DNA of 10,526 nt from Candidatus Sumerlaeota bacterium (GTDB lineage: Bacteria > Sumerlaeota > Sumerlaeia > JADFCT01), in the NCBI GenBank assembly GCA_017161665.1, contig JADFCT010000098.1, positions 1 to 10,526 on the forward strand, read 5' to 3'. Below are positions 1-5,235 of this stretch, one piece after another (position 1 is the stretch's first letter; every line of letters begins with the position of its first letter). Under the pieces are notes generated by a model, which did no database searches, had not been told where the DNA came from, and was given only the letters and a program-made list of their open reading frames with translations. Made by a program: the position numbers and the translations under genes.

Positions 1-2
1 CC

Positions 3-422
3 CAAAATCTGCCGGCCCTCTACGAGCGCCCACAGGTTCTGTATCGCGCCCCATCAGCCGAAAACGCCTGGTTCGAAATTCCGTTTACGGTTGACGTGAA
101 AGAGCCGCGCCGGTTGCTTTTGAATCTGACCCAATCCTATGACTTCGGCCGCTATCAGGCGTCGCTCAACGGCGTTGCTCTCGGACCGGTCCTGGACCTG
201 TACAGCGAGGAAACAACGTCGCGGGAATTTCATCTGCTGGATTTCTGGCCCGAGCCGGGCGACTACACGCTGCGACTGGAATGTGTCGATAAGAATCCCT
301 TGTCACAAGGCTACTATCTGGGCATCGAGTCCGTTCGCCTGCGCGAGCGCCGTCCCCGTGTAGCCGAATGGGCCCACGACCGGGACAAGGACTGGAAAGC
401 GAAGCCGACGCTGTACCGGTAG
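3..422 (+). CDS. C-terminal end of a probable DUF2961/GH172-type protein (5' truncated)
   Basis: The frame is open from the window edge to a TAG at 420-422, giving about 139 residues of a C-terminus. The visible part looks like a beta-sandwich: alternating hydrophobic strands, then 'DFGRYQASLNG', 'GPVLDLYS', 'PGDYTLRLECVDKNP' and 'GYYLGIESVRLRER'. A Gly-x-Tyr-x-x-x-Leu-x-Gly strand followed by Asp-Leu-Tyr and a terminal Gly-Ile-(D/E)-x-(V/L)-x-Leu strand is what I remember of the C-terminal domain of DUF2961 proteins, now classed as glycoside hydrolase family 172. The catalytic part lies outside the window, so activity cannot be judged. The last 25 residues are polar and charged. The gene converges on the sigma-54 activator with only 3 nt between the two stop codons. 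The alternative is another secreted protein with a carbohydrate-binding-like terminal domain. Confidence 0.5.
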   Translation, partial: QNLPALYERPQVLYRAPSAENAWFEIPFTVDVKEPRRLLLNLTQSYDFGRYQASLNGVALGPVLDLYSEETTSREFHLLDFWPEPGDYTLRLECVDKNPLSQGYYLGIESVRLRERRPRVAEWAHDRDKDWKAKPTLYR

Positions 423-425
423 GCT

Positions 426-1847
426 TCATTCAGACTGTTTGAAATCCCGCTTATCCAATTCCAGCTGTTTCATTTTATTATAGAGACTGCGTGTGTGAAT
501 GCCGGCGATGCGCGCCGCTTCGCCCACGCGCCCACGTGTTTGTTTCAAGACCATTTCGAGGTACCGGCGTTCCACCATCCGCAGGGCGCTGTCCTGTACT
601 TCCCGGAGAGTTTTGCCTTCCCAGGAACCGATGGTGTTCAGGTTGAAGCTGCCGTTCCCGCGGTCCGGCAGGTGATTGGTGAAAGCGGCCGGGAGTTCTC
701 CGGGGGTGATCCGGTTGCCCCGGCAGAGCAGGATGCCCCGTTCAATCACATTCATCAGCTCGCGGGTATTGCCGGGCCAGTCATAGCGGCACAGGGCTTC
801 CATGGCTTCGTCGGTAATCCCGTCCACATCCCGTCCGATCCGGTATCGGAAGAAATCGATGAATCCTTTGGCCATGTGCGGAATATCCTCCCGCCGTTGA
901 CGCAGGGGGGGGATGGTCAGCGTGATGACATTGAGCCGGTAGTAGAGATCCTTTCGGAACGCGCCCTGCCGGACCTGTTCTTCCAGATCGCTGTTGGTGG
1001 CGGCGATCACGCGGGCGTCCACGTTGATGGAGCGTTCGCTTCCCACGGGGCGGACGCAATAGTCCTGGAGGACGCGCAGCAGCTTTGTTTGCAGGTGGAG
1101 GGGCATTTCGCCCATTTCATCCAGGAACAGCGTGCCGCGATGGGCCAGTTCAAAGGCGCCGCGCCGGGACCGGACCGCGCCGGTAAAGGCGCCCTGCGCA
1201 TGGCCGAAGAGCTCGCTTTCGAGCAGCGGCTCGGGCAGGGCGGCCATATTGATGGCAATGAAGGGCTGTTTGCTGCGCGAGCCTTCGGCATGAATGGCTC
1301 GGGCCAGGTGTTCTTTCCCCACGCCGGTTTCGCCCAGGAGCAGCAAGGGCGAATGACTCGATATCACCTGACGCACTTCCTCAATAAACATTTTCATGTG
1401 ATCACTGCCCCGGAGAAAATCGTCAATGCGGGGAACATTGGGTTCCGAATAGCCCGGCGCAATCATTTCACTGATCTGGCGACGGGAGCCCAACACGGTT
1501 TCAATGGCCTCCGTGAGATCTTTCCGAGACAGGCCGGAATAGAGGGCCACATCGGCGCCTGCGGTGAGCAGGCGGGCATGTTCTTCGGGCGCGTCACTGT
1601 CATGCAGGATGACGCTCGTCGGTGTTTCCGGCAGGTCGTTCATGATGAAAATGCCCGTGTCCACCGGTTTGGGAATGAGCGATTCGCTGATACAGATAAT
1701 ATCCGCCCCGCTGCGCATGGCCTTTTGCCAGGCCGCCCGGGATTGCCCATAGGCTTCGACCCTCACATCGTCCACGCGGCCGAAGGTCTTGGTCAGATGT
1801 TTTTCCAGCGTGGTGTCGCTGATGGCAAAAACCAGATGAACGAGCAT
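426..1847 (-). CDS. sigma-54-dependent transcriptional activator with degenerate receiver domain
   Basis: NtrC-type enhancer-binding protein of 473 aa, the normal length for the family. Residues 1-120 have a receiver-like pattern but lack the phospho-acceptor: 'ADIICISESLIP' has Ser where the Asp is expected, and the position of the conserved Lys reads 'LYSGLS'. The AAA+ domain is complete: Walker A GETGVGKE (172-179), the sigma-54 contact loop GAFTGA (219-224), Walker B GTLFLDEMGE (238-247), and an arginine-rich stretch 'FRKDLYYRLN'. A Fis-type helix-turn-helix closes the protein (about 430-467, 'GRVGEAARIAGIHTRSLYNKMK'). The ATG at 1847 is preferred over the upstream ATG at 1892 because AAGGA lies 8 nt before it. 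The gene is divergent from the sigma-54-type promoter at 2235, so it probably controls the small-molecule operon. With no phosphorylation site, it may be controlled by ligand, by a partner protein, or by its own level. Confidence 0.93.
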   Translation of the reverse strand: MLVHLVFAISDTTLEKHLTKTFGRVDDVRVEAYGQSRAAWQKAMRSGADIICISESLIPKPVDTGIFIMNDLPETPTSVILHDSDAPEEHARLLTAGADVALYSGLSRKDLTEAIETVLGSRRQISEMIAPGYSEPNVPRIDDFLRGSDHMKMFIEEVRQVISSHSPLLLLGETGVGKEHLARAIHAEGSRSKQPFIAINMAALPEPLLESELFGHAQGAFTGAVRSRRGAFELAHRGTLFLDEMGEMPLHLQTKLLRVLQDYCVRPVGSERSINVDARVIAATNSDLEEQVRQGAFRKDLYYRLNVITLTIPPLRQRREDIPHMAKGFIDFFRYRIGRDVDGITDEAMEALCRYDWPGNTRELMNVIERGILLCRGNRITPGELPAAFTNHLPDRGNGSFNLNTIGSWEGKTLREVQDSALRMVERRYLEMVLKQTRGRVGEAARIAGIHTRSLYNKMKQLELDKRDFKQSE

Positions 1848-1855
1848 GTTTTTTT

Positions 1856-1860
1856 TCCTT
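1856..1860 (-). promoter_or_regulatory. Ribosome binding site of the sigma-54 activator
   Basis: On the minus strand AAGGA precedes the ATG at 1847 with an 8-nt A-rich spacer. It decides the start in favour of 1847, since the upstream in-frame ATG at 1892 has no comparable site. Confidence 0.65.
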
Positions 1861-2110
1861 ATCGGAACAGATTTGCCGATTATGGCTCGCACGGGCCGTC
1901 AACGCCAGCACTTTTCGCAGTTAAATACTCAAAAAAACAGGATGAGGCTTTTTGCCTTGCGGTAATGAAACGGAATCGAGGTCATAAACACCTCTAAGAA
2001 GACCAAAATCAGTATTAGAATGCTTGTATTTGTTTTTAGTGGAAAAATAATACCGATATAATTTTGGCGCCACGGGCTGGCTGGCTCGTTCGTATCGTCA
2101 AAAAGCGGGC

Positions 2111-2177
2111 ATGACCTGATCGCTTCAGACAGATTCCGGGAAGAAAGAATGCGGATCGTTGATTTTGCTCAGGTTAT
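2111..2177. promoter_or_regulatory. Inverted repeat, candidate upstream activator sites
   Basis: ATGACCTGA at 2111-2119 recurs as its inverted counterpart TCAGGTTAT at 2169-2177, with 8 of 9 positions complementary; one flanking base further in also matches on the left side (CAT). The half-sites are 58 nt apart centre to centre. They lie about 90 and 150 nt upstream of the start site predicted from the sigma-54 promoter, the distance at which enhancer-binding proteins usually sit. The left copy also contains a smaller dyad, CTGA-N5-TCAG, at 2116-2128. Assignment as a binding site is inference. Confidence 0.3.
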
Positions 2178-2234
2178 GATTCGTTTGGTTCCCACCGTCC
2201 CTGCGGTGAATTTCTTTTTTGTCATTGGTTTTTT

Positions 2235-2251
2235 TTGGCCCGTTCCGTGCT
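2235..2251 (+). promoter_or_regulatory. Candidate sigma-54 (-24/-12) promoter
   Basis: The sequence TTGGCCCGTTCCGTGCT matches the sigma-54 consensus YTGGCACGRNNNTTGCW. The invariant GG (2237-2238) and GC (2249-2250) are separated by exactly 10 nt, and 3 of the 14 informative positions differ. Transcription would start near 2262, leaving about 48 nt before the TTG start at 2310. An adjacent divergent gene encodes a sigma-54 activator, which makes a chance match less likely. Confidence 0.6.
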
Positions 2252-2297
2252 AAGGCAGACACTTGAGGACCAATGTCCTGATAACGCTGACAATTAC

Positions 2298-2302
2298 GGA
2301 GG
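2298..2302 (+). promoter_or_regulatory. Ribosome binding site of the small charged ORF
   Basis: GGAGG stands 7 nt before an in-frame TTG at 2310. The in-frame ATG at 2331 has no such site, so this motif favours a TTG start. Confidence 0.5.
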
Positions 2303-2309
2303 CAGGGCT

Positions 2310-2522
2310 TTGCTTGACAGAAAAGCCGCCATGAAACGGCGCGGCGGGAGACACGGAGACCCGTATTCCCTTTCGGATGAAGACTTTGACGCCCATCTTG
2401 AGGAAGAGGATGAGGATGAGGCCAAACGCCACCGGCTGAAGAAGTCGGGGAAGCGTTTTCATCGAGGCCGGCCGGATGGTCGCGCTGAGTTTGAAGCATC
2501 GCAGGAAGAAGACCTCACGTAA
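2310..2522 (+). CDS. Small highly charged hypothetical protein
   Basis: A 70-aa protein that I do not recognise. It is almost without hydrophobic stretches. It has a basic N-terminus with 'MKRRGGRHGD', a central acidic run 'EEEDEDE', a basic patch 'KRHRLKKSGKRFHRGR', and an acidic tail ending in 'EEDLT'. No cysteine, signal peptide or membrane segment is visible. The TTG start at 2310 is chosen for the GGAGG 7 nt upstream; starting at ATG 2331 would give 63 aa. It is the first gene after the sigma-54-type promoter and reads in the same direction as the decarboxylase operon, 81 nt ahead of it. Possible roles are a small nucleic-acid- or protein-binding regulator, a carrier or precursor peptide for the ATP-grasp and acyltransferase enzymes, or a translated leader. 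A frame on the opposite strand (2250-2564) is open too, but has no ribosome binding site that I can see. Confidence 0.5.
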   Translation: MLDRKAAMKRRGGRHGDPYSLSDEDFDAHLEEEDEDEAKRHRLKKSGKRFHRGRPDGRAEFEASQEEDLT

Positions 2523-2526
2523 CAAG

Positions 2527-2576
2527 TTCTCATCGTTCGGTGAGAATGGAATGGGGGCCGGCAACGTGATCGGCCC
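2527..2576 (+). promoter_or_regulatory. Two tandem hairpins in the leader of the decarboxylase genes
   Basis: Between the small ORF and the AdoMet-decarboxylase-like gene the transcript can fold twice. The first stem is TTCTCATC (2527-2534) with GGTGAGAA (2539-2546): 8 pairs including one G-U, and a 4-nt loop. The second is GGGCCG (2555-2560) with CGGCCC (2571-2576) and a 10-nt loop, followed by an A-rich run. Neither has a T-tract on the + strand, so they are not ordinary terminators; processing, stability or translational control of the downstream start is possible. Confidence 0.35.
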
Positions 2577-2593
2577 AAAAAAGAAATGGAGAT

Positions 2594-2598
2594 AAGGG
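2594..2598 (+). promoter_or_regulatory. Ribosome binding site of the AdoMetDC-like gene
   Basis: AAGGG, within a purine-rich stretch, is 5 nt upstream of the ATG at 2604. The upstream in-frame ATG at 2586 lacks a comparable site, so the start is placed at 2604. Confidence 0.55.
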
Positions 2599-2603
2599 TA
2601 AAA

Positions 2604-3014
2604 ATGACCCGTACAGGTGTTCTTGAGCAGGAATTATCCATTATGGAGCAGGCGCGTGCGCAGGCGGTATGGGGGATCGCTTCTTCCATTGATATTTATG
2701 ACTGTGACCCTGCGCGCATTCGCGACGCCGATTATATTCGACGGTTTGTGGTGGAGTTGTGTGATCTGATTGAAATGAAGCGTTTTGGTGAGACACAGGT
2801 TGTCCACTTTGGCGAGGATGAACGCGTGGCGGGCTACTCCATGGTGCAGTTGATTGAGACCTCGTTGATTTCGGCGCATTTCGCGAATCTGACCAATGCC
2901 GTTTATCTCGACGTGTTTAGTTGCAAGCCCTACGATCCCGAAATCGTGCGGGGCTTTTCTCAGGAAACCTTCGCGGGAAAAAGCAGCGTCCTAAACGTTA
3001 ATCTGAGGCAATAA
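2604..3014 (+). CDS. S-adenosylmethionine-decarboxylase-like pyruvoyl enzyme (divergent)
   Basis: A 136-aa protein with the pattern of the short prokaryotic (SpeH/class 1B) AdoMet decarboxylases, which cleave themselves at a serine to form a pyruvoyl cofactor. The N-terminal strand reads 'VWGIASSIDIYDCDP' (22-36) and the core strand 'LDVFSCK' (102-108). The three residues of the family's processing and catalytic chemistry are present at the correct spacing: Ser87, His92 (+5) and Cys107 (+15), as in Ser63/His68/Cys83 of the Thermotoga enzyme. However, the usual 'ESHISIHTWPE' reads 'TSLISAHFANL': the Glu before the processing Ser is Thr, and the HTWPE segment is lost. Members of this family are known to have changed into pyruvoyl-dependent ornithine or arginine decarboxylases, so the substrate is uncertain. 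The stop is 4 nt before the acyltransferase ATG. No spermidine synthase gene is nearby. Confidence 0.8.
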   Translation: MTRTGVLEQELSIMEQARAQAVWGIASSIDIYDCDPARIRDADYIRRFVVELCDLIEMKRFGETQVVHFGEDERVAGYSMVQLIETSLISAHFANLTNAVYLDVFSCKPYDPEIVRGFSQETFAGKSSVLNVNLRQ

Positions 3015-3018
3015 ATCC

Positions 3019-3981
3019 ATGAGATGGTTTCAGGTGGTTCATCATTTGGAGAAGTGCGAGCGGCTGTGGAAGTATCTGATGCCGGTGGAGGGGATCTTTG
3101 ACCTGTGGGAAACCCGTGAAATCTTCCACCGGCATTTTTCACATGAACCGCATTTTCTCACCCTGGAGGACGAGGGGGTTCCCGTGGGATTGGCCCCTCT
3201 CAGCTGGATTGAGGAAGAAGGGTATTTTGGCTGCTTTCCGGGTGAAACCTGGCGGGGGAAGACCTGGCTGGAGGGCAATCGGATGGTGGCCCGCGATGAG
3301 TATGCCCTGCGGGATCTGGTGGCGAGCCTGCCGGAGCCGACGGTCATGCGGTATCTGACCGTCGATTCTCCCGATGCCTGGACGACGGCGCTGGATGTGG
3401 ATGAGATCGGTTATTTATTCCGTCCGGCGCTGTACGACTATTCGTTCCAGAAGTATCTGGCCGGTTTTACCGGCAGCCGGCGCCGGAAGCTGGAACATGA
3501 ACTGACGCGCCTGTCCCGCGCAGGTGTCGCCTTTCGTCATGATTGCCCCGACGATGTGGGCCGGATGTTCGATATGAATCTCGAACGGTACGGGGACGAT
3601 TCATACTTCAGTGATGTCCGTTTTCGCGGCGCCTTTGAGGAACTGCTGGGCTGGCTCAATGACCGGGGCCAGTTGCGCATCACCTCCGTTTTGCTGGGCG
3701 ATCGGCTGGCGGCGGTGGATGTGGGATCGATCGTTCAGAATCGATACACCCTGCTGGCCGGTGGGGTCCATGCCGGGTTTCCGGGGGTGGCGAAACTGAT
3801 CAACCTCCATCATTTGGAATACGCGTGCCAACGGAAATTTGAGGATGTGGATTTCCTGTGTGGCGACTTTGGTTGGAAGGAACGGTTTAACCTGTGCCCC
3901 CGCCCCTTGTTTGAGATGCGCGCACAGGGACAAAGCCAGTCGGCTCTGCGTGAATCGGTCGGAATGCGCGAGAATGGCTGA
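3019..3981 (+). CDS. GNAT/FemAB-like acyltransferase
   Basis: A 320-aa protein with the features of the BioF2/FemAB-like acetyltransferase group (Pfam Acetyltransf_6). The clearest part is 'GSRRRKLEHELTRLSRAGVAFRH' (about 152-174), then an 'MNLERYGDDSYFSD' segment (185-199), a strand pair around 'ITSVLLGDRLAAVDVGSIVQNRYTLLAGG' (221-249), and the closing 'DFLCGDFGWKERF' (278-290), matching the usual 'DFLxGDxxYKxxW' ending. Such enzymes transfer an acyl or aminoacyl group to an amine; the donor here could be acyl-CoA or aminoacyl-tRNA and is not readable. No signal peptide or membrane segment is visible, so it is cytoplasmic. GAGG at 3005-3008 could serve as ribosome binding site. Its last 8 nt overlap the ATP-grasp gene, which implies translational coupling and a shared pathway. 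Confidence 0.75.
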   Translation: MRWFQVVHHLEKCERLWKYLMPVEGIFDLWETREIFHRHFSHEPHFLTLEDEGVPVGLAPLSWIEEEGYFGCFPGETWRGKTWLEGNRMVARDEYALRDLVASLPEPTVMRYLTVDSPDAWTTALDVDEIGYLFRPALYDYSFQKYLAGFTGSRRRKLEHELTRLSRAGVAFRHDCPDDVGRMFDMNLERYGDDSYFSDVRFRGAFEELLGWLNDRGQLRITSVLLGDRLAAVDVGSIVQNRYTLLAGGVHAGFPGVAKLINLHHLEYACQRKFEDVDFLCGDFGWKERFNLCPRPLFEMRAQGQSQSALRESVGMRENG

Positions 3982-5233
3982 GAACACGCGGGTTCTGGTG
4001 GTGGGGACCACACCGGACTATATTTTATGGATACAGCAGGTCGCCCCGGATCGCGCCGTGTTCGTTACCGATCAGGCATTGCGCGAAACGGCGGCGGAGC
4101 CCCCCCCTCCCGACGAAGTCCTGTATGATCCGGATGACGAAGACGGGCTGCGGGACGCGATCCGTCGGCTGTTGCGTGACCGGCGATTCACTTTGAACGG
4201 CCTGGTTTGCTACGATTGTGATTCCATGGAGCTGGCGGCGCTTCTGGCCAGAGACTTCAATCTTCCGTTTCCCTCCATTGAAGCCATCCGGACATGCCGA
4301 AACAAAGAGGCGCAAAAACAGGCCTGGCGCCAAGACGGGGTTCCGTGTCCGTCCTCCGAAGTGATCCGACTATCCGGCGCCGGTCCGATCCCGCGGTCCC
4401 GGATGGCCCCCCCCGTTGTGGTTAAGCCGGTGAAGGGAAGTGGCAGTGAACTGGTCTTTTTGTGTCAGGCGACGGGCGACCGCGACAGGGCCCTTGAGCG
4501 GATAGGGCTGGGCATTCAGAACCGTCAGGGGGGGCATCGATCGGGAGCCGGAGGCGCGGAGACCTCCCTGGCCCTGGAGGAAGCCTATTGCGCGGGGGAA
4601 GAATTCAGTTGTGATTTCCTCATCGACCAGGGACAGGTGGCCGTAATCCGTGTGGCGCGTAAAATCAAATCGCCGGCATTCCCTTTTGGAACGATCCTGG
4701 GGTATGAGTTGTCCCCCGGCACATACCGGGAAATCGCCACACCGGCTTTTATCGCTCTGCTCAAGCGGGCAGCCGAGGCGCTGGGAATTCAGCGTTCCAT
4801 CTGCATGGTCGATTTTGTCATGGGCGACCAGGGCCCCTGTTTTCTGGAGTTGTCTCCCCGCCCGGGGGGGGATTGTCTGCCGACGCTGATTCAGCAATCC
4901 GTCGGCCTGGATATAAGGAAATTTGCGCTGGATTTTGCGGCGGGGCGAGCGACGCCCTGCCCCGATCCAGAGCAATTCAAACCCCTGGTGGGCCTGCGCC
5001 TTTTGATCAATCGGCCCGGTGAATTGACCGGATGGGACGTGCGCGCTGTCGAGACCGATGCGCGCGTCCAGGGGATCGAGATCAAACGGCAGATTGGGCA
5101 TCATGTGCGTGTGCCGCCGGAGGATTATGATTCATGGCTGCTCGGCCATCTCTATTTCAAGCCCCATTCACGGACATCGCTTCAGGCGCAATGCGAAGGG
5201 TTCCTGAACCGCATGTCCATCGTACTGGACTAA
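3974..5233 (+). CDS. ATP-grasp carboxylate-amine ligase
   Basis: A 419-aa ATP-grasp enzyme of the carboxylate-amine ligase type, which forms an acyl phosphate and couples it to an amine or thiol. The N-terminal pre-ATP domain runs to about residue 105. Then come 'CRNKEAQKQAW' (108-118, Lys111), the ATP-binding strand 'PPVVVKPVKGSGS' (146-158, Lys151), 'LALEEAYCAGEEFSCDF' (199-215, with the adenine/ribose-side Glu), 'ICMVDFVM' (276-283, Asp280), and the metal site 'FLELSPRPGGD' (290-300). In the last motif Ser294 stands where many relatives have Asn. About 95 further residues form a C-terminal extension. The ATG at 3974 overlaps the acyltransferase stop by 8 nt; no strong ribosome binding site is seen, so coupling is likely. 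Substrates cannot be named. In this operon the amines made by the two decarboxylases are logical acceptors. Confidence 0.85.
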   Translation: MAENTRVLVVGTTPDYILWIQQVAPDRAVFVTDQALRETAAEPPPPDEVLYDPDDEDGLRDAIRRLLRDRRFTLNGLVCYDCDSMELAALLARDFNLPFPSIEAIRTCRNKEAQKQAWRQDGVPCPSSEVIRLSGAGPIPRSRMAPPVVVKPVKGSGSELVFLCQATGDRDRALERIGLGIQNRQGGHRSGAGGAETSLALEEAYCAGEEFSCDFLIDQGQVAVIRVARKIKSPAFPFGTILGYELSPGTYREIATPAFIALLKRAAEALGIQRSICMVDFVMGDQGPCFLELSPRPGGDCLPTLIQQSVGLDIRKFALDFAAGRATPCPDPEQFKPLVGLRLLINRPGELTGWDVRAVETDARVQGIEIKRQIGHHVRVPPEDYDSWLLGHLYFKPHSRTSLQAQCEGFLNRMSIVLD

Positions 5234-5235
5234 CC

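Larger units (their letters stand above)
1848..2309. other. Divergent regulatory region between the activator and the operon
   Basis: About 460 bases without a convincing gene. The part from about 1920 to 2240 is clearly richer in A and T than the flanking genes, including T-rich tracts around 2030 and 2215-2236, which suits a bendable promoter region. It contains the inverted repeat 2111-2177, a short dyad CACCG-N6-CGGTG at 2193-2208, the sigma-54-type promoter at 2235-2251, and just downstream of it a small perfect hairpin AGGAC-CAAT-GTCCT at 2266-2279. I found no convincing sigma-70 promoter for the activator on the minus strand. Open frames crossing the region have no recognisable product. 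Confidence 0.6.

Noticed and set aside
1930..1960. Terminator-like A-run and T-run upstream of the activator
   Set aside because: The bases between the runs do not form a GC-rich stem.
495..1997. Long open frame on the + strand, antisense to the sigma-54 activator
   Set aside because: Its translation has no recognisable domain, and the minus strand carries a complete NtrC-type activator with all motifs. The open frame is a by-product of GC-rich codon use.
2250..2564. Open frame of 104 codons on the minus strand, overlapping the small charged ORF
   Set aside because: No ribosome binding site and no recognisable domain. The + strand frame has GGAGG upstream and fits the operon direction. Not fully excluded.
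4370..5104. Open frame of 244 codons on the minus strand within the ATP-grasp gene
   Set aside because: The + strand encodes clear ATP-grasp motifs throughout this stretch; the antisense translation has none.
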